Below, piece by piece: positions 32,528-42,123 of a DNA stretch of 64,000 nt. The notes beneath the pieces were generated by a model. That model worked only from the letters and a program-made list of their open reading frames with translations. It did not search any database and had not been told where the DNA came from. Position numbers and translations under genes: made by a program. This stretch comes from Hamadaea sp013361475 (GTDB lineage: Bacteria; Actinomycetota; Actinomycetes; Mycobacteriales; Micromonosporaceae), in assembly GCF_040654195.1 (NCBI RefSeq), contig NZ_JBFAHM010000004.1:62001-126000 (forward strand), written 5' to 3'. Numbering within the stretch: the first letter of the stretch is position 1; every line of letters starts with the position of its first letter.

Positions 32528-32568
32528 GTGGGGTGGCCGCCGGATCTGGCTTCGGGCGGCCACCCCAC
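32528..32568 (-). terminator. Hairpin terminator of the acidic-protein gene
   Basis: Perfect 14-bp arms GTGGGGTGGCCGCC (32528-32541) and GGCGGCCACCCCAC (32555-32568), 13-base loop, starting 7 bp after the stop of the minus-strand gene. Confidence 0.75.
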
Positions 32569-32575
32569 TCGGCGG

Positions 32576-34027
32576 CTACTCCTTCGGCAACGCGAACTCC
32601 ACCAGATCCCGGTAACGCTGAACGGCCTGCCGCAGCCGTTCAGTGTCGCCTTCGCCGTCCTCCCACTCGGACAGGGCACGCTTACGCTCCGCCAGCGCCG
32701 CCGTCAGGCCCTCCAGCGCCTCGTCGGCGAGCGCCTGCGCATCCCGGGCCGCCGCCGCGGGATCGTCGACGAACCGCACCTGGACCTCGTGCCAGCGCCG
32801 CCGCAGATCCTCGGCCGCCGCCGCGTCCCACACGCCGGCCACGACCGGCAGCGGAGCCGCTGCTGCTGCCACGGGTGCCGCCGCGGTGGCTTCTTCCACC
32901 GCGTCGTCTGCCGTGTCGCCTGTCCCGTCGGCGACCGGCTCCACGTCGTGGCTTGCCGCCACCACAGCGTCTTCAGCCGCCACGTCACCGGCTTCTACGT
33001 CTTCGGCTTTGGCGTCGCCCGCATCGGCGGGCTCATCCGCCGATCCCTCGAAATGCCCCGCCTCGGCGAACGCGTCAGCGCCCGCGACCGCATCGGCGTC
33101 GTCTGCCTCGGCGACCGGGCCGCTGGCTTTGTCATCCGCCACGTCGGCGGGTTCATCGGCCGAGCCTTCGTAATGGCCAGCCTCAGTCGTCGCGTCAGCC
33201 TCTGCAGACGGATCGGCGTCGTCCGTCTCGGTCAGCGCGTCAGCCTCCGCCACCGAATCGGCAGCGCTGGCTTCGGCGTCCGCGGCGGCGGGGCCGTCGT
33301 CCTCGGTGATCGCGCCCGGCGACTCCGCCAGATCGGCCGCGTCAACCGTCTCGGCTGCATCCTCGTGTTCTGTCGCGCTTTCCGCCACGTCGTCTCCGAC
33401 CACGTCGTCTCGGTCTTCGTCGTCCGCCGCGGAAACGTCAGTAGGCTCGTCAGCGGGTTCGTCAGCGGGTTCGTCGGCGACGCCGTCCAGGTCCGCCGCC
33501 TCAGCGACCGGCTCGTCCTCCGACGTTTCCGCAACCGCGTCGGCGGGGGGTTCCGCGTCGAGCGTGTCGTCCTGAGCGGACTCAGTCTCGTCGGCTGCTT
33601 CAGCGACCGGCTCGGCGTCGTCCGCCGACTCGTCGTCGCCGGGCGCATCCGTGTCGCCGGCGGTGTCGGCGAGCCCGTCACCGTCGTCTTCGTCGTCTTC
33701 GTCGTCCGCTGCGAGCGACGCCGGGTCGGCCTCGGCGACCGGCTCGTCGTCCGCGGTCTCGTCCCCGGGTGACTCGTCCGCTTCGGCGGAGTCCGCCTCC
33801 GCGACCGGATCATCCACATCGGATTCACCGTCGAGGGACTCACTGTCGACGGCGTCGCCGGGTTCCCGCTGTGCGGGCACCACCAACCGCTGCTCGTCGA
33901 CCTCCGGGTCGGCGTCCGAAGCAGCGACGTGGTTGTCGATGTCGGCGGCGAAGTCGTCGATGACCTGCGGCTCCTCCTCCGGGCGACCCGAAGGTGCCAG
34001 CGGCCCCCGGATCTGGTCTGACTGCAT
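32576..34027 (-). CDS. Highly acidic repeat protein with C-terminal QxRFVDxP domain
   Basis: A 483-residue protein. Residues about 20-390 are almost entirely Asp, Glu, Ala, Pro and Val in loose repeats such as DEPVAEAD, ADEPADEPADEP and GSADEPADAGDAKAE; this part must be extended and strongly negative. The last 85 residues are folded-looking and helical: WDAAAAEDLRRRWHEVQVRF then VDDPAAAARDAQALADEAL. The same domain appears in the next upstream gene. GGGGAAAG precedes ATG 34027. No membrane segment or signal peptide. Function unknown. Confidence 0.72.
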   Translation of the reverse strand: MQSDQIRGPLAPSGRPEEEPQVIDDFAADIDNHVAASDADPEVDEQRLVVPAQREPGDAVDSESLDGESDVDDPVAEADSAEADESPGDETADDEPVAEADPASLAADDEDDEDDGDGLADTAGDTDAPGDDESADDAEPVAEAADETESAQDDTLDAEPPADAVAETSEDEPVAEAADLDGVADEPADEPADEPTDVSAADDEDRDDVVGDDVAESATEHEDAAETVDAADLAESPGAITEDDGPAAADAEASAADSVAEADALTETDDADPSAEADATTEAGHYEGSADEPADVADDKASGPVAEADDADAVAGADAFAEAGHFEGSADEPADAGDAKAEDVEAGDVAAEDAVVAASHDVEPVADGTGDTADDAVEEATAAAPVAAAAAPLPVVAGVWDAAAAEDLRRRWHEVQVRFVDDPAAAARDAQALADEALEGLTAALAERKRALSEWEDGEGDTERLRQAVQRYRDLVEFALPKE

Positions 34028-34126
34028 AAGCTTTCCCCTTTCAGGCCGCGTCGATGGACGCGGTGAACTCATGCCGCGTCGTGGTACGCGGCGAACGGTG
34101 GGCCGCGTCGTGGGAGGCGCGGCGCG

Positions 34127-34714
34127 TCATGGCCGCGGAGCCGGGCGACCTTCGGCGGTCGGCTGCGGCCGTTGAGGTGGTACGGGCTCCTCGCCGAGCA
34201 GGTCGGCGACGAGCTCGCGATACTGCACTACCGCCTGCCGAAGCTCCTCGACGGACGCCTCATGGCGGCGGGCGCGCTCGCTGATCTCGTGAGCCCGCCG
34301 GTAGGCCGAAAGCGTTCGGGCATGGTCGACGGACAGCTGCGCGACCTGGTCGTCGTAATCTCCGGTCGGGTACCCGATCTCACCCACGAGCCGGGTCACG
34401 ACCTCGTCGGCGGCGCCGACGGCGTCCTCGGGCGCGTCGACGAATCGCGCCTGGACCTCCTGCCATTCATCAGCGTATCTGCTCCGGGCCTCCGGCGTCA
34501 GTGGCCGAAGGTCGAGCTCGGCGTGCCGACGCTGCCGTTCGAGCAATTCCTTCTCGGCCGCCGCCTTGCTGTCGTGCTCGGTGACCAGCCGTTCGTATTC
34601 GTCGCCGAAGGTCGCCTGCAGTTTCCGGCTGCGCTGGATCCGGATCCCGACGACGACGGCCGCCACGACGATGGCGGCGACCACGAGCAACAGGATGACT
34701 TGTGCCGGTGACAT
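34127..34714 (-). CDS. Membrane-anchored paralogue with QxRFVDxP domain
   Basis: A 195-residue protein: one N-terminal membrane helix (residues 5-23), then a cytoplasmic coiled-coil-like region (DEYERLVTEHDSKAAAEKE) and HAELDLRPLTPEARSRYADEW leading into VQARFVDAPEDAVGAADEVV, homologous to the end of the acidic protein 100 bp downstream. AAAGGAGA precedes ATG 34714. I recall similar uncharacterised proteins in actinomycetes, but no function. The pair suggests a membrane-tethered and a soluble version of one interaction module. Confidence 0.78.
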   Translation of the reverse strand: MSPAQVILLLVVAAIVVAAVVVGIRIQRSRKLQATFGDEYERLVTEHDSKAAAEKELLERQRRHAELDLRPLTPEARSRYADEWQEVQARFVDAPEDAVGAADEVVTRLVGEIGYPTGDYDDQVAQLSVDHARTLSAYRRAHEISERARRHEASVEELRQAVVQYRELVADLLGEEPVPPQRPQPTAEGRPAPRP

Positions 34715-34807
34715 GGCCTCTCCTTTCCGGGCGGGCCTCGCATACCCGATGGCCAGAGTTTTCAATCTGGGTGTGCGGCGGCGTCCGGACCGGCGCATGC
34801 TGTGGGC

Positions 34808-35509
34808 ATGACCGACCAGACGAGGGTGGCGCGAGCGTTCGCCGGCATCGCCCGCTGCGTCCTGGCGGAATCGCCGGCGGCTGAGGTACTTCAGGTCTTC
34901 GCCGACAGTTGCGCTTCGGCGGTGGGGGTGCCGTCGATCGGGGTGAGCGTCGGGCCGGACGGCGACTGCCCGCCCGTCGTGGTCGCGTCCGACGAACGTG
35001 CGCATGTCTTGGAGGACTTGGTTTCCGGCGACGGGCCGACCCCGGCCGGCTACGTCCGCGGGCGTGGGCGGCCGCTGGTCAACACGCGGCTCCTGCCGCA
35101 CGACGGCCGTTGGCCGGCCGTGGCCGAGAATGCGTTGGCCGTCGGCGTCGGGCTGGTCACCGTGCTGCCCTTGCGCGACGGTGACGACGTTCTGGGCACC
35201 ATCACCTTGTACTGCGACGACTGGGTCGGCTTGGACGCGTCGCGGATCGAGATCGCCGAAGCGCTGGCCGTCACCGCGACGGCGGTTCTGATCGAAGCCC
35301 GTCGCCGGGACGCCTCCGCGGCCCGCGCCCGCCGGTTGAGCGAGGCGCTGGACCAGCGCGTCCGGGTGGAGCAGACGATCGGCCGGTTGGCCGAACGCTG
35401 GCAGGTCACGCCGGACGAGGCATACCACCGGATGCGGCTGGACGCCGAGGATCGAGGCGTGCCGGTCGACGCTCTGCTGAGGGAGGCGGCGTCCGCGGAT
35501 CGGGGCTGA
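34808..35509 (+). CDS. GAF-ANTAR regulator
   Basis: A 233-residue protein. An N-terminal GAF sensor domain (residues 20-160) precedes a coiled linker and an ANTAR domain: QRVRVEQTIGRLAERW, then VTPDEAYHRMRLDAEDRGV. ANTAR domains bind paired RNA hairpins and prevent transcription termination. The ligand of the GAF domain is unknown. CATGCT lies 6 nt before the ATG. The second GAF-ANTAR gene follows after 4 bp. Confidence 0.85.
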   Translation: MTDQTRVARAFAGIARCVLAESPAAEVLQVFADSCASAVGVPSIGVSVGPDGDCPPVVVASDERAHVLEDLVSGDGPTPAGYVRGRGRPLVNTRLLPHDGRWPAVAENALAVGVGLVTVLPLRDGDDVLGTITLYCDDWVGLDASRIEIAEALAVTATAVLIEARRRDASAARARRLSEALDQRVRVEQTIGRLAERWQVTPDEAYHRMRLDAEDRGVPVDALLREAASADRG

Positions 35510-35513
35510 CCGT

Positions 35514-36378
35514 ATGAGTCCCCGTGACCAGCTTCGCGCCGCGATCCTGCTCGCCACCGCGATGGCCGAGCACGAACGGCAGTGCGCCGAACGATCGCAG
35601 CGGTTCGCCGAGCGGCACGAACGCCTCCTCGCCGCCGGCGCGTCCGAGCATCGTGACCTGCACGAACGGATGGTGACCGTCAACCGCGGGTCGGTCGACC
35701 GTCACCTTGCCGCCCGGCGCATCCATCTGGCTCACGCCGAGCGCTTACGGAAATGGCGGCTCGATCAGACGCCCGGCGCGGAGCCGCTCCTGTCCGCCAT
35801 GGCGGAGATCGTCGGTGCGCCTGCCGCACTGACCCTCGTCGGACGCAACCTCGCCCAGGCGTACGCCTCCGCCTCCGATCGGATCGCCGAAGCGGCACAG
35901 GATCTGGAGTTGATGCTCAGCGAGGGACCCATGACCGACGCGGTTCGCGCCGGAGCGCCGGTCGTCGCCGAGGTGACCAGCGAATCCGACGCGCTGCGCT
36001 GGCCGCTCTACCTGCCGGCGCTGGCCGATCTCGGCGTACGGGAGGTCATCGCGGTGCCGGTCGGGTCCCGCTGGTCCTGTCTGGGCGCGCTCGCCGTGTT
36101 CGGTCCCGGGCACGCCGCCGCCACCGTCCGCCGACTGGGCCAGGTCGCCGATGCGCTGACCCAGTCGGTGCTGCTGGCCTCGGACGGCAGCGGCGGTTTT
36201 CCCTATCTGACCTTCTTCGACGTCGACGCCGGCCGCAGCACGCTCCACCAGGCGGTCGGCATGCTCTGCGAACGTCTGGGCTGCGACCCGGCCGACGCGC
36301 TGGCCCTGCTGCGCGCCCGGGCCTTCGCCGCCGGGCTGGCCGTCGAGACGGTTGCGGCCGGCGTGGTCCGGCGCGAGA

Positions 36379-36392
<14 letters not shown>
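35514..36392 (+). CDS. GAF protein with ANTAR-like C-terminus
   Basis: A 292-residue protein. The first 85 residues are a charged helical region (EHERQCAERSQRFAERHER). A GAF domain spans about 90-225, and the end reads LHQAVGMLCERLGCDPADAL then LLRARAFAAGLAVETVAAGV, an ANTAR-like helical bundle. It lies 4 bp after the first GAF-ANTAR gene and probably shares its transcript. Its 3' end overlaps the convergent ABC-F gene by 14 bp. RNA binding is inferred from the family. Confidence 0.78.
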
Positions 36393-37999
<1,607 letters not shown>

Positions 38000-38004
<5 letters not shown>

Positions 38005-38081
38005 GAAAAGACACCACCGAAAGGGTCTGAAGGATGCCCGCCGGGTGTCGTCACCTCGGGCGCGGGCAGGTCGGTGGTGTC
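38000..38081 (-). promoter_or_regulatory. Transcription attenuator in the ABC-F leader
   Basis: Minus-strand arms GACACCACCGA (38081-38071) and TCGGTGGTGTC (38020-38010) are perfectly complementary, and the second is followed at once by TTTTCTTG, an intrinsic terminator just before the ABC-F start. The 5' arm overlaps the stop codon of a three-residue leader peptide. A second GACACC at 38049-38044 can pair with the same 3' arm, giving alternative folds. The 3' arm also holds the GGTGG ribosome site. This matches drug-induced ribosome-stalling control known for ABC-F and related resistance genes. Confidence 0.6.
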
Positions 38082-38091
38082 ACAGCTCCAT
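38080..38091 (-). CDS. Three-residue leader peptide (Met-Glu-Leu)
   Basis: ATG GAG CTG TGA on the minus strand, 9 nt downstream of TAGCCT (38106-38101), so nearly at the transcript 5' end. Its stop overlaps the 5' arm of the attenuator, where a stalled ribosome would block the terminator. Confidence 0.45.
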   Translation of the reverse strand: MEL

Positions 38092-38100
38092 AGTGCGATC

Positions 38101-38106
38101 AGGCTA
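38101..38106 (-). promoter_or_regulatory. -10 of the ABC-F leader transcript
   Basis: Minus-strand TAGCCT, 9 nt before the leader-peptide ATG. The -35 region falls in the loop of the preceding hairpin (38107-38145). Confidence 0.45.
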
Positions 38107-38145
38107 GCACGCTTCCGGGACGCGAGGAACGCCCCGGAAGCGTGC
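38107..38145 (-). terminator. Terminator of the PASTA gene
   Basis: Perfect 13-bp arms GCACGCTTCCGGG (38107-38119) and CCCGGAAGCGTGC (38133-38145), 13-base loop, 16 bp after the PASTA stop and directly upstream of the ABC-F promoter. Confidence 0.7.
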
Positions 38146-38161
38146 GGCAGGTCACCCTGCC

Positions 38162-39127
38162 TCAGCCTTTGCCGCCGGACGACGGCTTGCAGGTGAGGTT
38201 GATCGGCGTGCCGGCCGGGACGGCGGTGCCCGCCTTCGGCGTCTGCGCGGTCACGACGTACCCGTCCAGCGCGGTCACCACGTTGCCGGCCGGGTCCTTG
38301 CAGGTGATCGTCGAGAATCCGGCGTCGGTGAGGATCTGCTGCGCCGACGACCCCTTCTCCCCCACGACGTCCGGGACGGTGATCGTCACCGTGGACGGGC
38401 TGACCGACGGGGAGGGCGACGGCACGGTGCTGGCGCTGACCGTCGGAGTGGCACTCGCTCCGCCGGGCACCGCCGTCGCGGACGACGAGGCGGAGGCGGC
38501 AGCGGTCGGCGACGCGGGCGCTCCCGGCGTCGTGACGGCCACACTGGGCGACGGGGTGGCCGACGTCGACCCGGTGCCGTCGTCGCGGTTGCCCCAGTAG
38601 ACGAATCCGGCCACGCAGCACAGCAGGAGAAGGAGCAGCAGGAGCAGCCACAGCCACCATGGGCGGCGCTTCTTCTCCGGCGTACCGGACGGGGGCGGTG
38701 GGGCGGCGGGCGGGGTGCTCGCCGGTCCCGACGAGGCCGGTTCGCTCGGTGCCGGCGTCTCGGTGGCTGGCGGCTCCGTCGCGGGCTGGTCCGCGGCCGG
38801 CGGCTCCGTCGCGGGCTGGTCCGCGGCCGGGGGTTCCGTCGCCGGTGGTTCGGTCGGCGGTTCGCTCGCCGACGGCCGGTACGCCGGGGCAGCCGGTGGT
38901 TCGGCGGCGAAGGCCTGCTCGGTCGGGGCGTCCGCCGGTGTTACGGCGTCGGCCTCCGGTGGGGCGTCGGACGACGCGGCGGCGCCACCGGCCGCAGCGG
39001 CTTCCGCAGCCGCGGCGGCTGCGGCGGCTGCCGCCCGGCGACGCCAGTTGATGTACCGGCCGCGCTCATCGCGCGGCGGGTTCGCTCGGGTGTCGAGCGG
39101 GAGGTCGGCGGCCTCGTTGTCAGACAC
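38162..39127 (-). CDS. PASTA-domain membrane protein
   Basis: A 321-residue protein. The N-terminal half is cytoplasmic and rich in Ala and Pro, with a run of eleven alanines near residue 32 and two exact AADQPATEPP repeats. A membrane helix (LWLLLLLLLLLCCVAGFVYW) is followed by a Ser/Thr/Pro linker and one extracytoplasmic PASTA domain (VTITVPDVVGEKGSSAQQIL). PASTA domains bind peptidoglycan fragments and beta-lactams. The kinase usually attached to PASTA repeats is absent here. GTG 39127 has GAGAGG upstream. Confidence 0.85.
   Translation of the reverse strand: MSDNEAADLPLDTRANPPRDERGRYINWRRRAAAAAAAAAAEAAAAGGAAASSDAPPEADAVTPADAPTEQAFAAEPPAAPAYRPSASEPPTEPPATEPPAADQPATEPPAADQPATEPPATETPAPSEPASSGPASTPPAAPPPPSGTPEKKRRPWWLWLLLLLLLLLCCVAGFVYWGNRDDGTGSTSATPSPSVAVTTPGAPASPTAAASASSSATAVPGGASATPTVSASTVPSPSPSVSPSTVTITVPDVVGEKGSSAQQILTDAGFSTITCKDPAGNVVTALDGYVVTAQTPKAGTAVPAGTPINLTCKPSSGGKG
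38771..38830 (-). repeat. 30-bp tandem repeat in the PASTA gene
   Basis: Two identical 30-bp units (38771-38800, 38801-38830) encode AADQPATEPP twice; a partial third unit follows. Confidence 0.85.
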
Positions 39128-39321
39128 TGACGCCTCTCAAGTCCGGGGGGAACTCAGGGATTTCCATCGGACATCGTGAGGTTCGCCGCGCTTTCCGGCA
39201 CTCGCCCGCAAGGTGCGTGATTCGCGCCGAACGGTCAGCGTACGGGGGTGGAGGCTGTCCACTGGGGAGGGCGTACGCCACAAGTGCGGGCGAAGCCGGA
39301 CGACACCGATAGCATCGGGAC

Positions 39322-39987
39322 ATGACCGATCCTGATCTCCATGCCCGGGCGCTGGCTGCCGAGGCCGCCGCGAACAACGACGCGACCGGCTGGTTCGAGC
39401 GCCTGTACGCCGAGGCCGAGGCCGGCGAAGCGGCCGTGCCGTGGGACACGAGGGTGCCGCACCCGCTGCTCGTCGACTGGGCCGACGCGGTGGGCCTGCA
39501 CGGGCACGGCGAACCGGCGCTGGTGATCGGCTGCGGATACGGCGACGACGCGGAGTTCGCGGCCGCCCGGGGGTTCGGCGTCACGGCGTTCGACGTCTCG
39601 CCGAGCGCCGTCGCGGGCGTACGCGCCCGGTTCCCCGAGTCGACGGTCGACTATGTCGCCGCCGACCTCTTCGAACTGCCGAGCGCGTGGCGTCAGGCGT
39701 ACCAGCTGGTCATCGAGATCTTCACCGTGCAAGCGCTACCGGAACGCCTGCGGGAGGCGGCCGTCGCCGCGATCTGCGAGACCGTCGCGCCGGGCGGACG
39801 GCTGATCGTGATCCAGCGTCAGCGGCCGGACGGGCCGGCCCCGGAAGGCCCGCCGTGGCCGCTGACCCGCGCGGACATCGACTTGTTCACCGCGAACGGC
39901 TTGGCGGCGGTGCAGGTGGAGTTACTGCCGGACGCCAGTGGCAACGGCGCGCGGTGGCGTGCGGAGTTCCGGCGCCCCGCGTCCTGA
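39322..39987 (+). CDS. SAM-dependent methyltransferase (TPMT-like)
   Basis: A 221-residue methyltransferase of the thiopurine/halide methyltransferase type: WFERLYAEAEAGEAAVPWD at the N-terminus, SAM motif I ALVIGCGYGDDAEFAAARG, VTAFDVSPSAV and APGGRLIVIQRQR. It uses SAM to methylate a small molecule, perhaps a thiol or halide. The ATG follows TAGCAT by 6 nt (leaderless). Confidence 0.85.
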   Translation: MTDPDLHARALAAEAAANNDATGWFERLYAEAEAGEAAVPWDTRVPHPLLVDWADAVGLHGHGEPALVIGCGYGDDAEFAAARGFGVTAFDVSPSAVAGVRARFPESTVDYVAADLFELPSAWRQAYQLVIEIFTVQALPERLREAAVAAICETVAPGGRLIVIQRQRPDGPAPEGPPWPLTRADIDLFTANGLAAVQVELLPDASGNGARWRAEFRRPAS

Positions 39988-40028
39988 CCTCTTCCCCGCT
40001 CGTCGCAGGACGCTCGTCGCGGATTTCT

Positions 40029-40096
40029 CGTCGCAGGATGCGGGATAACGCGGCTTTGGCTCGCGCCGAGGGGACGTTATCCGGCATCCTGCGACG
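40029..40096. terminator. 22-bp-arm inverted repeat between convergent genes
   Basis: Arms 40029-40050 and 40075-40096 pair over 22 bp with one mismatch (ends CGTCGCAGGATGC and GCATCCTGCGACG); the loop is 24 bases. Two further direct copies of CTCGTCGC(A)GGA precede it from 39999. Confidence 0.7.
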
Positions 40097-40131
40097 GGCA
40101 GCCGGACACGGAAGCCCGACCAAGCGCCCGA

Positions 40132-40548
40132 TCAAGCCCGGCGCGCTGGACCCAGTCGCCGCAGCAGCAGGTAGGCCTCACACCCGAGGCAGAGCCCGAA
40201 GGCGGCGTTGAGGAACGCCGCGATCAGCGCGAACGCGGTCGCGACGAGGCCGACCGCGGTCGCGCCGGTCAGGAAACCGAGGGCGGCAACGGTGGCGAAG
40301 ACGAAGCCGACCGCTTGCGCGAACCGTACCGGTTCGGCCGGCTCGACCTCGCGCGGCGGGCCGAGCCGGGGCGCGACCAGGACGCGGAAGAGCACGCCGT
40401 AGGGGGCGTGCCGGGCGCTGAGCGCGCCGACGGCGAACACGACCGCCTGAGCGGCGGCGAGCCAGCCGCTCCGGGTGAGCGCGATCACGATGAGTACCAC
40501 CGTGGTCACCATCGCCGCGAAACGGGGGCCACGGACGTCGAGCTGCAT
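40132..40548 (-). CDS. DUF4395 membrane protein
   Basis: A 138-residue protein with four hydrophobic segments and the DUF4395 pattern: MQLDVRGPRFAA at the start and FGLCLGCEAYLLL at the end with a CxxC-like Cys pair. DUF4395 proteins are often encoded with thioredoxins or rhodaneses, as here, and may take part in membrane sulfur or redox chemistry (inference). ATG 40548 is chosen; TTG 40557 is possible. It follows the thioredoxin gene by about 10 bp. Confidence 0.82.
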   Translation of the reverse strand: MQLDVRGPRFAAMVTTVVLIVIALTRSGWLAAAQAVVFAVGALSARHAPYGVLFRVLVAPRLGPPREVEPAEPVRFAQAVGFVFATVAALGFLTGATAVGLVATAFALIAAFLNAAFGLCLGCEAYLLLRRLGPARRA

Positions 40549-40558
40549 GAACGCCAAG

Positions 40559-40993
40559 TTACCGGGCAGTTGTGAACTCGCCGAGAACCGCGGCGACCGC
40601 TCCCATCAGCTGGGCACGGGTCGGCTGCCCGCTGGCCCGGCGGACGATGTTCCCGCCGGCGTCGACGAGCAGCACCGTCGGCGTACGCATGATGCCCAGC
40701 TCGCGGACGGCGTCGAGGTGCGACTCGGCGTCGACCTCGACGTGGCGTACGCCGTCGACGGTCTTCGCCGCCTGCTCGCACAGCACCCGGGTCGCCCGGC
40801 ACGGGGCGCAGAACGCTGAGGAGAACTGGAGCAAAGTCAGCGGCGTGCCCGGCTGCCAGCCGAGTTCCCGCAGCATCGGCGCCTCCCCCGGAGCCTGGGA
40901 TGTGAATCGGCCGTTGCGCCGCTTCCACGCGACGCCGATCGCGCTCGCGGCGGCGAGGGCGACGACGACGGTAAACAAGCTGACCAACGGCAC
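40559..40993 (-). CDS. Membrane-anchored thioredoxin-like protein
   Basis: A 144-residue protein with an N-terminal membrane helix (residues 2-22) and a thioredoxin fold: LLQFSSAFCAPCRATR has the CxxC active site (CAPC) and IMRTPTVLLVDAGG the cis-proline. It probably exchanges disulfides at the membrane together with the DUF4395 protein. The GTG start follows TACCGT by 6 nt, in a promoter that overlaps the divergent kinase promoter. Confidence 0.85.
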   Translation of the reverse strand: MPLVSLFTVVVALAAASAIGVAWKRRNGRFTSQAPGEAPMLRELGWQPGTPLTLLQFSSAFCAPCRATRVLCEQAAKTVDGVRHVEVDAESHLDAVRELGIMRTPTVLLVDAGGNIVRRASGQPTRAQLMGAVAAVLGEFTTAR

Positions 40994-40999
40994 CGCTCA

Positions 41000-41009
41000 A
41001 CGGTAGCTT
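41000..41009. promoter_or_regulatory. Back-to-back overlapping leaderless promoters
   Basis: The minus-strand -10 TACCGT (41005-41000) and the plus-strand -10 TAGCTT (41004-41009) share two bases. Each is exactly 6 nt from a GTG start (40993 minus, 41016 plus). The whole intergenic region is 22 bp, so both -35 elements lie inside the opposite gene. Confidence 0.6.
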
Positions 41010-41015
41010 CCCGGT

Positions 41016-41957
41016 GTGAACGAATTGCGGCCGGAAGACTGGGCGACGACGGAACTCACAGCCCGCGGGATCAGCGTGCACGAGGTCACGTGGCCCCACC
41101 GATATCCCTGGTCCCAAGTGGCCAAGATCACCACCGACGCCGGGGACATGTGGCTCAAGCTGAACCTGGCCGACACGGTGTTCGAGGCGGGCCTGCTGCG
41201 CCTGCTCGGGACGCTGGTCCCGGCGCACGTCGTGGTGCCGCTCGCGGTCGACGCCGTACGCGGCTGGTCGCTGAGCCCGGACGGCGGTGTCACCCTGCGG
41301 GCGACCGAGGACGGCAAGTTCCGGATCGAGGTGTGGGAGCAGATGCTCGGCGAGTACGCCGACCTCCAGCGCAGCCTCACCCCGCACGTGGCCGACGTGC
41401 TCGCCGTCGGTACGCCCGACCTGCGTCCGCACCGGCTGCCGGAGCTGTTCGACCTGCTGCTGGACGAGCCCCTCGTCCGGGCGAACGTCGCCGATCAGCT
41501 CGACGCGCTGGCGGCCGTGCGGCCGGTCGTGGTCCGGGCGGCCGAGGAGCTCGCAGCGTCCGGGATCGCCCCGACGCTGCAGCACGACGACCTGCACGAC
41601 GCGAACGTGCTCGTCCGGGGCGACAAACACGCCTTCTTCGACTGGGGCGACGCGAGCGTGGCGCACCCGTTCGGGACGCTGCTGGTGACGTTGCGCGTCG
41701 CCGCCCGCAAGGCCGAGGTCGAGGAGGGCGACCCGTTGCTGGCCCGGCTGCGGGACGCGTACCTGGAGGCGTGGACGGGTGAGCATGCCCGCGCGGACCT
41801 GGTCCGGTGGGCCGACGCCGCGCTGACCGTGACGAAGATCAGCCGCGCGATGTCCTATCGGCGGTCGCTGCAGGACGCTGAGGAGAAGGTGCTCGCCGAG
41901 TACGGCGAAGGCGTGTGGGGCTGGTTCGCCGAGCTGCTCGAACCCAACCCGATCTGA
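41016..41957 (+). CDS. Aminoglycoside phosphotransferase-family kinase
   Basis: A 313-residue APH-family protein. TLQHDDLHDANVLV is the catalytic loop (HxDxxxxN) and AFFDWGDASVAHP the metal-binding DWGD motif. The N-lobe contains MWLKLN with the ATP-binding lysine. It phosphorylates an unknown small molecule. Leaderless GTG start (TAGCTT plus 6 nt). Confidence 0.85.
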   Translation: MNELRPEDWATTELTARGISVHEVTWPHRYPWSQVAKITTDAGDMWLKLNLADTVFEAGLLRLLGTLVPAHVVVPLAVDAVRGWSLSPDGGVTLRATEDGKFRIEVWEQMLGEYADLQRSLTPHVADVLAVGTPDLRPHRLPELFDLLLDEPLVRANVADQLDALAAVRPVVVRAAEELAASGIAPTLQHDDLHDANVLVRGDKHAFFDWGDASVAHPFGTLLVTLRVAARKAEVEEGDPLLARLRDAYLEAWTGEHARADLVRWADAALTVTKISRAMSYRRSLQDAEEKVLAEYGEGVWGWFAELLEPNPI

Positions 41958-42007
41958 CCCCCGACACGCCGCCCGGGCGACACCAGTCGGGCGCGTCTGC
42001 CAGGAGT

Positions 42008-42072
42008 GCGCTGGATCAGGGTTCTCGGTCGAATCTTGGCCCAAGATTCGACCCGGAACCCTGATCCAGCGC
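42008..42072. terminator. 65-bp near-perfect palindrome
   Basis: Outer 17-bp arms (42008-42024, 42056-42072; GCGCTGGATCAGGGTTC) and an inner 13-bp stem pair around centre 42040 with one mismatch and one wobble. It lies between the convergent kinase and murQ genes. Confidence 0.7.
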
Positions 42073-42123
42073 GCAAGGCAGGCCAGCGCGCAAGCGGGCG
42101 AAAGGCCGGCGCGCGGGTTGAAG

